A stretch of 64,000 nt of DNA from Tragulus kanchil (GCA_022376925.1 JAIOJX010000006.1:58551394-58615393); one strand, 5' to 3'; counted from the stretch's first letter, positions 32,666 to 43,797 are shown. The notes: generated by a model not told the origin, from the letters alone. A program made the numbers and translations.

Positions 32666-32956
32666 CCAAAGAATAACACAGTTCATATGGAAACACAAAA
32701 GACCTCGAATAGCCAAAGCAATCCTGAGGAAGAAGAATGGAGTTGGAGGGATCAGCCTCCCCAACTTCAGACGCCCCTACACAAAGCAACATTCATTAAG
32801 ACAGTATGGTACTGGTACAAAAACAGAAATATCGACCAAAGGAACAAGATCGAGAACCCAGAGATAAACCCACGCACCTATGGGTGCCTTATTTTTGACA
32901 AAGGAGGCGAAAGTATAAAATGGGACAAAGACAGCCTCTTCAACAAGTGGTGCTAG

Positions 32957-33421
32957 GAAAATTGGACAGCTACATGCAAAAAAAATGAAGTTGGAACATT
33001 CCCTGACACCATACACAAAGATCAACTCAAAATGGATTAAAACCTAAATGTAAGACCAGAAACCATCAAACTCTTAGAGGAGAATATAGGCAAAACCCTC
33101 AAGGACATCAATCAAAGCAAGATCTTCTCTGACCCACCTACTAGAATAGCGGAACTAAAAAGACAAATGAACATGTGGGACCTCATGAAATTTAAAAGCT
33201 TTTGCACAGCAAAAGAAATTACAAAAAAGCTGAACAGACAGCCCACAGAGTGGGAGAAAATCAAAGCAAATGAAACAACGGACAAAGAATTAATCTCCAA
33301 AATCTACCAGCAACTCATACAACTCAGCACTGGAAAAATGAACAACCCTATCAAAAAATGTGAAAAGAACCCAAGCAAACACCTCCCAACGATGACATAC
33401 AGATGGCCCAAAAGCACATGA
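32957..33421 (+). pseudogene. L1 ORF2p post-RT region, copy B
   Basis: Offset 1091 copy of 31866-32330 with the same stops. Leads into the genuine 3' end of the element. Confidence 0.85.
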
Positions 33422-33768
33422 AACGATGCTCAACTTCACTTATCATTAGAGATATGCAAATCAAAACTACAATGGGATATCACCTCACACCCGTCAGAAT
33501 GGCTATCATCCACATATTGACAGACAATAAATGCTGGAGAGGGTGCGGAGAAAAGGGAACACTCCTGCATTGCTGGTGGGAGTGTAAATTGATACAGCGT
33601 CTATGGAAGACAGTCTGGAGATTTCTTAAAAAACTAAAAATAGAAGCACCATACGACCCAGCAATCCCACTCTTAGGCTTATACCATGATGAAATCAAAT
33701 CTGAAAGAAGCACCTGTACCCCAATATTCATTGCAGCCCTCTATACAATAGCTAGAACATGGAAGTAA
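33403..33768 (+). pseudogene. L1 ORF2p Cys-rich C-terminus, copy B
   Basis: Same Cys-His cluster as copy A, here continuing normally to [14 protein letters not shown] and a stop, followed by L1 3' UTR. In intact L1 about 60 more residues follow, so the end is eroded. Confidence 0.88.
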
Positions 33769-34257
33769 CCTAGATGCCCATCGACAAATGAATGGATCCA
33801 AAAGCCCTGGTACATATATACAATGGAACAGTACACAGGTGTAAAGAGAAATGCAGAAGAATCAGCCCTAATGAGGTGGCTAGATCTAGAATGTATCATA
33901 AAAAGTGAAGTCAGTCAGAGAGAGAAGAACAAATACAGTATACTAACACATATATATGGAATCTAGTAGGATGGTGATGATGGCACATGCAGTGAAGCAA
34001 CGGAAAGACAGACATGGACAGTGGACATGTGGACATTGTGGGGAAGGAACAGAGGGTGAGAGGCGTAAAGGAAGTAGCATGAAGGCCTGTACTCTCATAA
34101 GTGAAGAAAATAGCTATAGTCATTGCTCTGTGAGAAAAGGGGATCCTTCAGGGGTGCTGTGTGATGGTCGGGAGGGGTGGCAAGGGGGGGATATACATAT
34201 GACTAATCTGGGAACATACATATCTGTAAACAACAAAATGTTTTTGTTTTTTTTTTT
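33769..34257 (+). other. L1 3' UTR
   Basis: 'ctagatgcccatcgacaaat', 'aagtgaagtcagtcagagag', 'acacatatatatggaatcta' and a G-rich block at about 34165-34190 are typical of artiodactyl L1 3' ends. It ends 'caacaaaatgtttttg' plus a T run, then the TSD. Confidence 0.82.
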
Positions 34258-34499
34258 AAAGGAGAAAAGTGCTCAGGGCAGGTAAAGTAAAGGGCCCTTC
34301 AGGTTCAACACTGAGTCAGATTACCATGAATTACTTTTATTCATCTATGAATTATTTTTATTGATAATTATGTAATTTAGTTTCTTTCTTAATTTTGTCA
34401 CATTAATCATATCTTTCCAAATCCAAGTATAATAACTTTGATAATTGAAATAATTTTGGGTCTGCTTATATTACCTATGAAGTTTTTTCTTTTAATTTT

Positions 34500-34855
34500 T
34501 TAAATTTTATTTATTTATTTTTGCAGAGTTTTGCTGTTTACTGCCACACATCAACCTGAATCCACCATAGGTATATATATATATATATGTCCACCCTTCC
34601 CCCAAACCCCCCTTGCATCTCCTTCCCCATCCCACTCCTCCAGGTTGCCAAAGAGCCCTTGTTTCATATCCCTTAGTCTCACAGCATATTCCCCTCCCTC
34701 ACCCTAATGTCCATAAGTCCGTTCCTTATGTCTGTTTATCCATTGGTGCTCTGCATATACATTCATCAGTACCATTTTTCTAGATTCCTTATATATATAT
34801 ACATGTCAGTATATAATATGTATCTCTTTCTTTCTGATTGAGTCAGATTATGTTA
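34500..34855 (-). mobile_element. L1 3' UTR fragment (minus strand)
   Basis: Complement of an artiodactyl L1 3' end: 'ttttgctgtttactgccaca', 'cctgaatccaccataggtat', 'gaccatttttctagattcc'-like and 'atctctttctttctgattga'. Contains a short (TA)n at about 34570-34589. 5'-truncated. Confidence 0.8.
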
Positions 34856-35019
34856 CAAAAAAGATTGTAATAGGACATATGCACCTTGCCTCTGAATGTT
34901 TCAGAAACTGGCAAAAGTACATACTACAATTGGTGTTAGATTCTTCATGATCTAGATGAATTCAGAGAAAATAAAAATTAGTGGGGGCTTGAGTAGTTTG
35001 TGATCAGCACCTTGACATA

Positions 35020-35513
35020 TGTGGGGCTCTAAATTGAAAGAGAACCGTTTGTTGCAAGCATAAGGAAGCTTAAGCACATTGTTTCAGTTTGGTGCTAAGA
35101 TGACACCTACAGGAAGGGACGTGGGAGTGAAAGAAGCTTAAGCACATGTTTGCAGTTTGGAGCTAAGATGGCGCCTACAGGAAGAGATGAGGGTGTGATC
35201 TAAATTGTTAATTGATGGTCAAAATTTCTGATTGGTTCCCCTGGTTTCCGCGCACATGGATGATTGCTTGACCTTTAGCTTGATTGGTGTAATCTATAGG
35301 AAGTCCCATGCAAAACCCCCTTCACTTGCCTATAAAAGCTGTGAGTCTTCACTAATAAAGCGAAACTGCTCTGACGGAACCCCTGTCGCGTCTGATTGTC
35401 TCCCGCCTGCCGGGGGGGCTGGATGGCGGGCAGCAAGATTCACCCCTCTCCGAGATCTCCCGGTTCAGCTGGGGGCAATCCCGCTGCCTTCCTTTCTGTG
35501 GAAGGCCCCCGCA
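35020..35513 (+). mobile_element. Solo LTR, class II-like, related to 6273-6850
   Basis: 494 bp, TGTGGGGC...CCCCGCA, flanked by GACATA (35014-35019) and GACATG (35514-35519), a 6-bp TSD with one mismatch. Two U3 repeat units rather than three, with YY1-like cores at 35097 (decayed, AAGATGACACC) and 35165 (AAGATGGCGCC). TATAAAA at 35331-35337 and AATAAA at 35354-35359. No coding region. Confidence 0.87.
35331..35359 (+). promoter_or_regulatory. LTR core promoter and poly(A) signal
   Basis: TATAAAA and AATAAA 23 bp apart, exactly as in the LTR at 6273 (6665 and 6688). Confidence 0.6.
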
Positions 35514-35519
35514 GACATG

Positions 35520-36799
35520 TAATGTAAACCTTGAACCATTAGTAAAATTCTAACATCAATGACCTTCTCTAGTTGTGATTCAGTGGACTAAAAGCCCATT
35601 ACAATTTTTATAGACATTTATTTCATCCTATCATGGAATTGATACTTAATTTGTCTTGTATACTTTTATGTTTTCTGGTTTATATCAGTTCTATTTTTTA
35701 ATTATACCAAACGTTATGTCCTTTCGTCCCAAAACTGCTTATTTACCTTTTGGTTCAATTTCATCTTCCGAATGAGAGGAGAATCCATTGAATGCTTTTA
35801 TCTACCTGTGTGTGGCTAAAAAGGTCTCACTCCCACGTTTGACTGTAGATATTTTAGTCATGAGCCATAATTGCCTTTGACTCGAGAATTCTAGAGTTCA
35901 TCATCTATTTTAAGAATAACTTTTATGTTTATTTTATATGAATATACTTCATCAAAATTTTTAATTATCAGAATTTTCAAGGGCTTTAACAGATTTTCCT
36001 TATTTCATACCTGACTTCCAATTAGTCCTGAATGTGTTGACTGGTGGTTGGAAAACCTTTTATATCTACCATTTATTTGCATAGATACTTGTGGCTGCTT
36101 ATTGAAATTAACAGTGATAATGTAGAATATCATAATTTTATTAATTTTAGAACCATCACATAGTTTTATAGGCTGTTTATATTATGTTTAGAATATTTTA
36201 ATGCTGTTTTAGCATAGCATGTTTTAATTTGTAAAATGATATTTTTGCCATGTAGTTATTCAATTTCAATTTTTTATTGAACATTGACTTATTGTCAATA
36301 TTAATTTTTAGTATTCATGTTATTGATCAAGCATGGACTAATTCCATTTTGTTTCTTTGGTTTATGGGCAGAATCTCTTGTAATGAACTGTCAATATACT
36401 CCCATTTATTAAATAGAACTAGACTATTTAGGCATTATATTTTCGGTACTAAGGCTAATAAAACAATAACAAAACAAACATAAAAGCCCAAACTAAGGAC
36501 ACTTTCAATTTGCTTTTCATTTTGCTACAAACAATATTAAGCAATATTCCAAATCATTAAAGTTGTATGATGTCAATTTATCTCATAATTCTCCCAGTCT
36601 CAGTTTTCCTGTTTCTGAACTTCAAGAACAGCTCAATAAACAGAATTCTTCACCTCTTACAGCTTGTCAACTCCATGTCTGTAGGGACAACAGTTCTACA
36701 GAAAAAAAGGGGCTTCATGTCCTTTTAATTGAGTGGGAAAAAATAATCACCATTGCTCATTCATTAGGTCTTCTCAAATTTACATTATAAAGTATTATA
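35520..36799. other. AT-rich sequence, no feature recognised
   Basis: No repeat family, gene or long open frame recognised. Confidence 0.5.
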
Positions 36800-36811
36800 T
36801 GATAATTTATT

Positions 36812-37154
36812 TTTTTATTTATTATTTTTTTTAAGATTTATTTATTTATTTATTTTTGGGCCGGGGTCGGGTTGGGGAGGGAGGGGAGCAGGCGGGCCAC
36901 TTCTATTGGTCTTTCATTTCTCTATGTTCATCCGTCTTTGTTCTTTTGGCTCCTGTGGGTCTCCCATCGCGGTGGCATCTGTCGTCGCAGAGCGCCGGCT
37001 CTGGGTGCATGGACTCCAGAGCTCTGGCTCGGTAATTGGACACATCAGTCCAGCCGCTCCGCGGCACGTGGGATCTTCCCAGGCCAGGGCTCGAACTGGC
37101 GCCCCTTGCACTGCAAGGCGGTGTCCTTACCCACTGGACCACCAGGGGAAGCCC
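36812..37154 (-). mobile_element. Young CHR-like SINE, copy 5
   Basis: Full-length complement, from the (TTTA)n tail to 'ccaccaggggaagccc'. Perfect 12-bp TSD tgataatttatt at 36800-36811 and 37155-37166. High CpG content; one of the least mutated copies. Confidence 0.93.
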
Positions 37155-37232
37155 TGATAATTTATTAATTACTTTGACTATAGTCTAGTAGAGCCAAATG
37201 TTTTTTGACTCAAAAGATCCATTTTTTCACAG

Positions 37233-37422
37233 AAAAAATGGATTTTGAACAGTTTTGAAATTCTTTGGCCTGAATTACCAGACCAGAATGCTAAAAGTGG
37301 AGATGACTGCAATGTGCAACATGTACTAAGTGAAACATGCACTAAGGAAAAAGTGCTTTTTAGCTCTATTTTTTTGAAGAGAAGCCCAAAATTCAGAGAA
37401 AAATGCCTCCATCTCCATGGGG
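37233..37422 (+). other. Exon-like open segment (uncertain)
   Basis: A 190-bp stretch preceded by a plausible acceptor (ccattttttcacag, ending at 37232) and followed by a strong donor (GTGAGT at 37423-37428). One frame is open across the whole stretch: it starts KKWILNSFEILWPELPDQ, and ends REKCLHLHG. I recognise no protein family. Open length in AT-rich DNA and both splice-like sites make it worth a check, but chance is quite possible and no neighbouring exon is visible. Confidence 0.2.
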
Positions 37423-37428
37423 GTGAGT

Positions 37429-37914
37429 ACTGGCTCTGATAGCTTACCTATACCTCTTCTTTAAAGGAGATTTCTCTCTTTGAGTGAAGAAGTCTATATA
37501 TTTTTTCTAAAAGTCCAGAATGTACTTTACCAGCATGTTTACAGTCTGATTCCTTGTGGAATTGATAGTGATTCATGTAAGACCACTGTTTTGCAGACTG
37601 AATGTTTAAACAGAACCTCTCCTCCAGATTAATGGTAGCATTACTTTTATGCTTACCTTGCAAGGAAAAAAAAAAAAGGCAAAGGAACCTTGTTTAATAA
37701 ATGACCTTGACTGTGGAGCAAGATTTTTTCCCATACTGAATTACAAGGGAAATAATAATATGTACTATATCTTGTTTATGGTTTGACCATCAGAATCTAC
37801 CACAGTACATTGTACATCAGCACATGAAAATCCTTTGCTAAATAAATTAACTAATGACTTTATCAATATAATTAATTAATCCAGTCTTGGATTCTGTTTA
37901 GTATGCTTTCACCT
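37429..37914. other. No recognised feature
   Basis: AT-rich sequence with a short poly-A at about 37662. No gene or repeat family recognised. Confidence 0.5.
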
Positions 37915-37930
37915 AAAAAAATTATGGAAG

Positions 37931-38260
37931 GGGCTTCCCTGGTGGTCCAGTGTGTAAGAACACTGCCTTGCAGTGCAAGGGGTGCCGGTTCAATCCCTGG
38001 CCTGGGAAGATCCCACGTGCTGCAGAGCGGCTGGACCGATGTGTCCACTTACCGAGCCGGAGCTCTGGAGTGCATGCATCCGGAGCTAGTGCTCTGCGAC
38101 AACAGAGGCCACCGCTATGGGAGGCCCACATGGGCCAAAGAACAAAGATAGATGAAAATAGAGAAATGAAAGACCAATAGAAGTGGCCCGCCCGCCCCCC
38201 TCACTACCTCCTTCCCCACCCCACCCCACCCAATAAATAAATAAATAAATAAATGTTTTT
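37931..38260 (+). mobile_element. Young CHR-like SINE, copy 6
   Basis: Full-length, 'gggcttccctggtggtccag' to (AAAT)n tail. TSD about 15 bp: aaaaaattatggaag ending at 37930 and aaaaaatcatggaag at 38261-38275. Confidence 0.92.
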
Positions 38261-38275
38261 AAAAAATCATGGAAG

Positions 38276-39200
38276 GAGAAATTAAAACATTATGTTGAAC
38301 AAATCAATAATATATTAAGAAGTAAAATCTATACTTCTTAAAATTTGTTATAAATGAATGAGCATCTAAATAAAGAAACAATTTAGTGCTTCACTTCTAT
38401 CATGACTTGTGATAACCACTATACTAGTAGATGTAATTCAATGATGTGATCTTAAGGACTGTAACAAGGGCACTAATATTTTTAAAAATGTCATAATCTG
38501 CTGACTAATAACAGACATTTCATTCTAGGCATGAATACCTTTATCCCAGTCAGTAGTTACCAATGGCAAGGGTTCTCTAATATTTTCATATTTCAATTAT
38601 TTGATTTTAGAAAGCAGAATACAACAGTTAAGAGCGATTAGCTAGATGTTAATTAAGTATGGAACAACTTTGCTGTTATATAACTTTAAAGATGTGAGCA
38701 TAACTTGATTATATACATTGTAAATTTCCTATGAAAGGGCTGTTATTTAAAAATATATTAAAAGTGTAAATTATATAACCATATGCCTAGCTCAGCTTTA
38801 TTAAATATGTAAACGTGATGATTAGTTGCAGCTCACCAGAAACAATTTATGTCTTTGTGGTACTTCATAGAAATACATTCAATCAACACTAATTGCTATT
38901 TTATTTATTTATAACACTTTTAACTATGTCCTTCCTGTAATTTCTTACTGGTTACCCATTTGATACTGAAAACAGCATTGATTGCCTTTCAGATTGATAT
39001 AATCAATCAGTATAAAACAATAATTAATATATGCATATTTTATGAATACATGAAAATAACTGTCAATATGTATTGGTGAGTTTTTTTGGATTCCTGAAAT
39101 CCATCCCATATTCACTGGATCAGAATCTCTATTGAGAATCACAGATATAATCTATCCGATTAAGTGATACCTAATTTTTAAAATTATGTTTTCCTTGAAA
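38276..39200. other. AT-rich sequence, no feature recognised
   Basis: No repeat family or open frame of note. Confidence 0.5.
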
Positions 39201-39215
39201 AAGTGTTTGCATTTT

Positions 39216-39321
39216 TTTTCTTTCTTTCTTTTAAATATTGCAGCATCCCAGATCACTGAAGTGACCAGTGTGCAGGCGTGGCCGCTCGCTCACCGGCGCA
39301 TCCCCAGGGTCCTTATTTTTT
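39216..39321 (-). mobile_element. Short CpG-rich retrocopy of unknown source
   Basis: A GC- and CpG-rich core (about 39241-39311, with 'ggcgtggccgctcgctcacc') sits in AT-rich DNA. On the minus strand it ends in an A-rich tail (aaaagaaagaaag plus poly-A). Imperfect 15-bp TSDs, aagtgtttgcatttt (39201-39215) and aagtgtttacatttt (39322-39336), bracket it. This is the structure of an L1-mobilised, 5'-truncated retrocopy. The source transcript is not recognised. Confidence 0.6.
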
Positions 39322-39544
39322 AAGTGTTTACATTTTAATAAGCCTTTCCTTTTAACAACACAAACCTGATTTATGCCAGCAAAACAAGTGTGGTTAAATA
39401 TTTGACTGCAAGAAACACTTGTAAATTTTGAATTCTGCATAACTTACAAGTGGAAAATTTGTACTTTACTACAGTACAAAGTAAAAGATGCATTTGTATT
39501 AAAAAAAATACAAAGTTTCAAGAAGTCGAAGTTAGTCTCCACTA

Positions 39545-39680
39545 TTTACTAAATAGGCCTCAGTTATTCAACATATACTGACTGAGTGCAAATACATGCC
39601 CAGTACTGTGCCAATTACCAGAGATATAAAGATGAGTAAGTGGACACAGACTCCTGTACTCATGCCATCTAAACAATGGA
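39545..39680 (+). mobile_element. Ancient L2 fragment
   Basis: 'tgactgagtgcaaatacatg', 'cccagtactgtgccaattac' and 'agatataaagatgagtaag' resemble the L2 '...gagcacctactatgtgccaggcactg' block. Diverged. Confidence 0.5.
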
Positions 39681-39847
39681 ATGTTCATATTCAAGAATTA
39701 ATATTGAATCAACTACTTCAATAACAGAATTGAATTTTTAATAGCTATCTGTCTAGTTTGTATGTAAATTATAGAAATGTGATGCCTAACAGACTACAGA
39801 AAATGTTTCTTTTGTCTTCCAAAGTAAATGTCTTCCAAATTAAATCT

Positions 39848-40050
39848 TATTAGTCACTCAGTCATGTCTGACTTCTTGTGACCTCATAGACTGTGGTCTG
39901 TGAGGCTCCTCTGTCCATGAAATTCTCTAAGAAAGAATAATGGAGTGGGTTGCCATTCCTTTCTCCAGGTGATCTTCCTGACCTAGAGACTGAACCTGGA
40001 TCTCCTAAATTGCAAGAAGATTCTTTACTATCTGAACCATCAAGAAACCC
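39848..40050 (-). mobile_element. Bov-tA SINE
   Basis: Complement: 'agtcactcagtcatgtctga', 'gtgacctcatagactgtggt', 'ggagtgggttgccattcctt', ending 'tctgaaccatcaagaaaccc'. Confidence 0.87.
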
Positions 40051-40134
40051 AATTACAAAGTCATCAAAAGATATTGCAATTAATTTGCTAAACTAACCTA
40101 AGGATAAATTTATGGGATAATGTTAAATAATACT

Positions 40135-40335
40135 AATATTAAAAACAATAACATATAATATTTATAAATGTCCAAGCACTGTTCTAAACCTTTTCATAGA
40201 TGCTTCAATCTTCCAGAATAAATGTATAGGGAAGGTAGTATTATTGTCTTCATTTGACAAGTTAAGGTGATGTACAGAGAAATAAGCAGCCCAAGGTCAT
40301 ATACAGGAGGTAAAGTCAGGTTGTACATGCAAATA
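40135..40335 (+). mobile_element. MIR SINE
   Basis: 'aatgtccaagcactgttcta', 'ggtagtattattgtcttcat', 'ccaaggtcatatacaggagg' follow the MIR consensus in order. Confidence 0.7.
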
Positions 40336-40894
40336 GGCTTGCATTGAAAACAATTATGCTCTAATAATTTGGCCACATATGAATCAACATATAAATGATT
40401 AATGTATTTCAATGCAACTTCACATAATTGAGTAATATGAAGCTAAATGCAGGTGCATAAGAATTTTTTCTCTTTTTTTCAAACACACAAAACCAGAGGC
40501 TATTTTACCTCTTCTTATTTCAAAGTCTGCCATATTTTGAACAGCACAGTTGAGAAATGTTTTAATACTATACTTTAATAAAAAGTGCCCAATATAATTT
40601 TGGATTTGCAACTGTCAGGGAGAAACATATGGATGACAAAGGATGCTTTGCAACATTTCCAATGAGCAGCTGTTCCAGTTGGTTGAATTCTTCCATTGGA
40701 TGACTGTTATTGAGTCTTTATACTTCTGCACTGGTATTATGCATCCTCTGAAAGGAATTCAGAATTATGCAAATGAATGGAAAAAGATCTATCTCTGTGC
40801 AATTGGATAATTCCCAGTGTAACAGCTGTGTGAGGCTTAGACTGAAAGTGACTCTGCAAACAAGAAGATTGTGGGGCTTTGTGTTTCCTTAATT
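40336..40894. other. No recognised feature
   Basis: Single-copy-looking sequence of mixed composition. Short incidental open frames only. It could include conserved non-coding sequence but nothing here shows that. Confidence 0.45.
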
Positions 40895-41123
40895 TTAGAT
40901 TTAAACTTTCCCAAATGTTTGAGAAATGCACACAGTAAATTCTTTCATATTAGATTAGTTTAAAATGCCTTTTAATCCACTGTAATGATAAAGTTAATAC
41001 ATTTATTTTATTCATTGGAAACAGAAAAGAACAGTAAAAAAAAAAAAAAGAAAAAGAAAGAAAACATTACTCCTTGAATTATTTTACTTTTGTTTTTATT
41101 TAAAGGGTAACTTGGTATTATAA

Positions 41124-41324
41124 GGGCTTCCCTGGTGATTCAGACAGTAAAGAATCTTCCCACAGTGCAGGAGACCTGCGTTCTATACCTGGGTCAGGAA
41201 GACCACCTGGAGAACGAAATGGCAACCCACACAAATGTTTTTTCCTGGATAATTTCATCAACAGAGGAGTCTGGGTACCAAACAGTTGGACACGACTGAG
41301 AGAGTAGCACTTTTCAACTTCACT
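41124..41324 (+). mobile_element. Bov-tA SINE
   Basis: 'gggcttccctggtgattcag' to 'gttggacacgactgagagag'. TSDs ttggtattataa (41112-41123) and ttggcattataa (41325-41336). Copied at 42242-42442 by duplication 10. Confidence 0.9.
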
Positions 41325-41439
41325 TTGGCATTATAAAGGTAAAACCATGGAATTCACTGTCAGAGTAGCTCAGTTTTCTGCTAAATGCTGAGTTAAGTGG
41401 GAATAACCTCTACTAAACAGCTATTATGGGACTAGTATT

Positions 41440-41620
41440 GATTTGAATACTGATATAACTTCACACTTATTATTTCAGTCTATCCTCAGCCCTACCCGAG
41501 GTTTAGAAAGTTAAATAAGCAGCCAGAAAAACAGAACCCAAACCTGAACCAGGTCTGTTTGAATCCAGAGTCCTTGACCTTTCCATAGCATAGCATTTCT
41601 CTACCTTTATGAAGTCACAC
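41440..41620 (+). mobile_element. MIR-like remnant
   Basis: 'tcacacttattatttcagtc', 'gaggtttagaaagttaaata', 'gaatccagagtccttgacct' are compatible with a diverged MIR. Copied at about 42560-42746. Confidence 0.45.
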
Positions 41621-41740
41621 TGGGCTTTTGTTGATAAGAAGTGGGGTGTTCCTTGGTATGATCTGAGAAATACACAGATATCTACCTACAAAAATGCCTG
41701 CATCCTGCCACTTACCCATTTGATTCAGTTTTGAAGCTAA

Positions 41741-41854
41741 GGCAGTGCTTTTCAAACTTGGGAAATCACAAACCAAAAAGAATATCTTCAGACCTCTAGA
41801 ATTCTATGGATGGTAATGTGAGAAACACTGCCTTAAAAACTGAGCCATGTCACT
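41741..41854. mobile_element. Small hAT-type (MER5-like) DNA element remnant
   Basis: Ends form terminal inverted repeats: 'ggcagtgcttttcaaac' on the left and 'gtgagaaacactgcc' on the right. About 110 bp, no coding capacity. Copied in duplication 10 at about 42867-42980. Confidence 0.5.
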
Positions 41855-42241
41855 TTGCTTTACTGTTTGATTCTGGTAATTGAGAGAAAAAGTTAATTTG
41901 CACATTGATATAAATACTGAAATCATGCACTCCTTATTGAATATCCTTAATTACAAAGGATATTCAGTAGCCCTTTGCTAGTTTTCGGTGGCTATAATCA
42001 TTTAAACAAAAGCTTAGATTTAAACTTTCCCAAATGTTTGAGAAATGCACACAGTAAATTCTTTCATATTAGATTAGTTTAAAATGCCTTTTAATCCACT
42101 GTAATGATAAAGTTAATACATTTATTTTATTCATTGGAAACAGAAAAGAACAGTAAAAAAAAAAAAAGAAAAAGAAAGAAAACATTACTCCTTGAATTAT
42201 TTTACTTTTGTTTTTATTTAAAGGGTAACTTGGTATTATAA

Positions 42242-42442
42242 GGGCTTCCCTGGTGATTCAGACAGTAAAGAATCTTCCCACAGTGCAGGAGACCTGCGTT
42301 CTATACCTGGGTCAGGAAGACCACCTGGAGAACGAAATGGCAACCCACACAAATGTTTTTTCCTGGATAATTTCATCAACAGAGGAGTCTGGGTACCAAA
42401 CAGTTGGACACGACTGAGAGAGTAGCACTTTTCAACTTCACT
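42242..42442 (+). mobile_element. Bov-tA SINE, second copy
   Basis: Offset 1118 duplicate of 41124-41324 with identical TSDs and flanks; not an independent insertion. Confidence 0.9.
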
Positions 42443-43142
42443 TTGGCATTATAAAGGTAAAACCATGGAATTCACTGTCAGAGTAGCTCAGTTTTCTGCT
42501 AAATGCTGAGTTAAGTGGGAATAACCTCTACTAAACAGCTATTATGGGACTAGTATTGATTTGAATACTGATATAACTTCACACTTATTATTTCAGTCTA
42601 TCCTCAGCCCTACCCGAGGTTTAGAAAGTTAAATAAGCAGCCAGAAAATGCTGAAAACAGAACCCAAACCTGAACCAGGTCTGTTTGAATCCAGAGTCCT
42701 TGACCTTTCCATAGCATAGCATTTCTCTACCTTTATGAAGTCACACTGGGCTTTTGTTGATAAGAAGTGGGGTGTTCCTTGGTATGATCTGAGAAATACA
42801 CAGATATCTACCTACAAAAATGCCTGCATCCTGCCACTTACCCATTTGATTCAGTTTTGAAGCTAAGGCAGTGCTTTTCAAACTTGGGAAATCACAAACC
42901 AAAAAGAATATCTTCAGACCTCTAGAATTCTATGGATGGTAATGTGAGAAACACTGCCTTAAAAACTGAGCCATGTCACTTTGCTTTACTGTTTGATTCT
43001 GGTAATTGAGAGAAAAAGTTAATTTGCACATTGATATAAATACTGAAATCATGCACTCCTTATTGAATATCCTTAATTACAAAGGATATTCAGTAGCCCT
43101 TTGCTAGTTTTCGGTGGCTATAATCATTTAAACAAAAGCTTA

Positions 43143-43797
43143 AATTTTAAAAGTCTCAAACCTTAATAACTTCTTAGTATGAAAGCTTTGGATGTGAAAT
43201 TTTATTTCTAAGAAACTGTATTAACATCAAACATATTTTCATAGGAAGCATATTTACTCAGAATCATTCATTAAAAAGTTCATACTGATGAATTTGTGAG
43301 ATTAGTTAGCAAATATCTTGTAGGAATGAGGCAAAAGTCAGGTAAATTTCCCTGTGGGAAAGAAGTTTAAGCTGCACAGGTCAAGGGTTACTGATACTAC
43401 AATTAAGAACTTAGCCCCAGGCCAGATGCAGTATGTTTGACCTCATTATGACTAGTCCTAAATTCAGTGAGGGGAATAGTTTGCAAGCTTATACTTATAC
43501 TTTAGAAAACATAGTGATTAGGCATCATCTTCTGCTTTATGTGTGTTTATTTACCACTTAGCAATTATTAAGTCTATCTCTCATCTGGATCTTTAAGCAA
43601 ACATTATTCAAAAAGCATAATCCTCTTTTGTTAATTGTCAACATAAAACTGTAGTGGAGAAATAAATGGTTCTCTTTTATGGAAGTGGGCAGAGATTCTT
43701 TTACCAACTATATTTTTTCTAGCCTACCTATGTATAACTTACCCTTGGGTTCACTGGAACTTTAAGACTAAACATTTTTAGAATTTTCTACATATCA
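43143..43797. other. No recognised feature
   Basis: AT-rich sequence without a recognised family. Confidence 0.5.

Larger units (their letters stand above)
31573..33756. repeat. Direct tandem duplication 9 (offset about 1091 bp)
   Basis: Positions 31573-32665 recur at 32661-33756. Unusually, the first 120 bases of copy B (32663-32790) differ from copy A at many sites (for example 'cagttcatatggaaacac' for 'cagttcatttggaaac'), while the rest is identical. The start of copy B may derive from another L1 copy or from low-quality sequence. Confidence 0.9.
27396..34257 (+). mobile_element. Young but defective L1 LINE
   Basis: Element with a 14-bp TSD (aaaggagaaaagtg at 27382-27395 and 34258-34271). 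Order: ORF1p C-terminal region, inter-ORF spacer, ORF2 endonuclease, reverse transcriptase, ORF2 C-terminus, 3' UTR. It is 5'-truncated within ORF1, lacks about 350 codons between endonuclease and reverse transcriptase, carries several frameshifts and contains three tandem duplications of about 1.1 kb. Collapsed length would be about 3.5 kb. The 3' end is T-rich instead of a clean poly(A). Confidence 0.88.
40895..43142. repeat. Direct tandem duplication 10 (offset 1118-1126 bp)
   Basis: Positions 40895-42016 recur at 42014-43142. Small indels: one A in the poly-A at about 41040/42158, and an 8-bp difference ('agaaaatgctgaaaacaga' in copy B) at about 41528/42646. The junction is clean at 'aaaagctta'. 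Confidence 0.92.

Noticed and set aside
32312..32956. A 214-codon L1 ORF2 frame as a genuine novel fusion protein.
   Set aside because: It crosses the duplication 9 junction at about 32660 and joins the ORF2 C-terminus to an earlier ORF2 segment; a structural by-product, not a gene.
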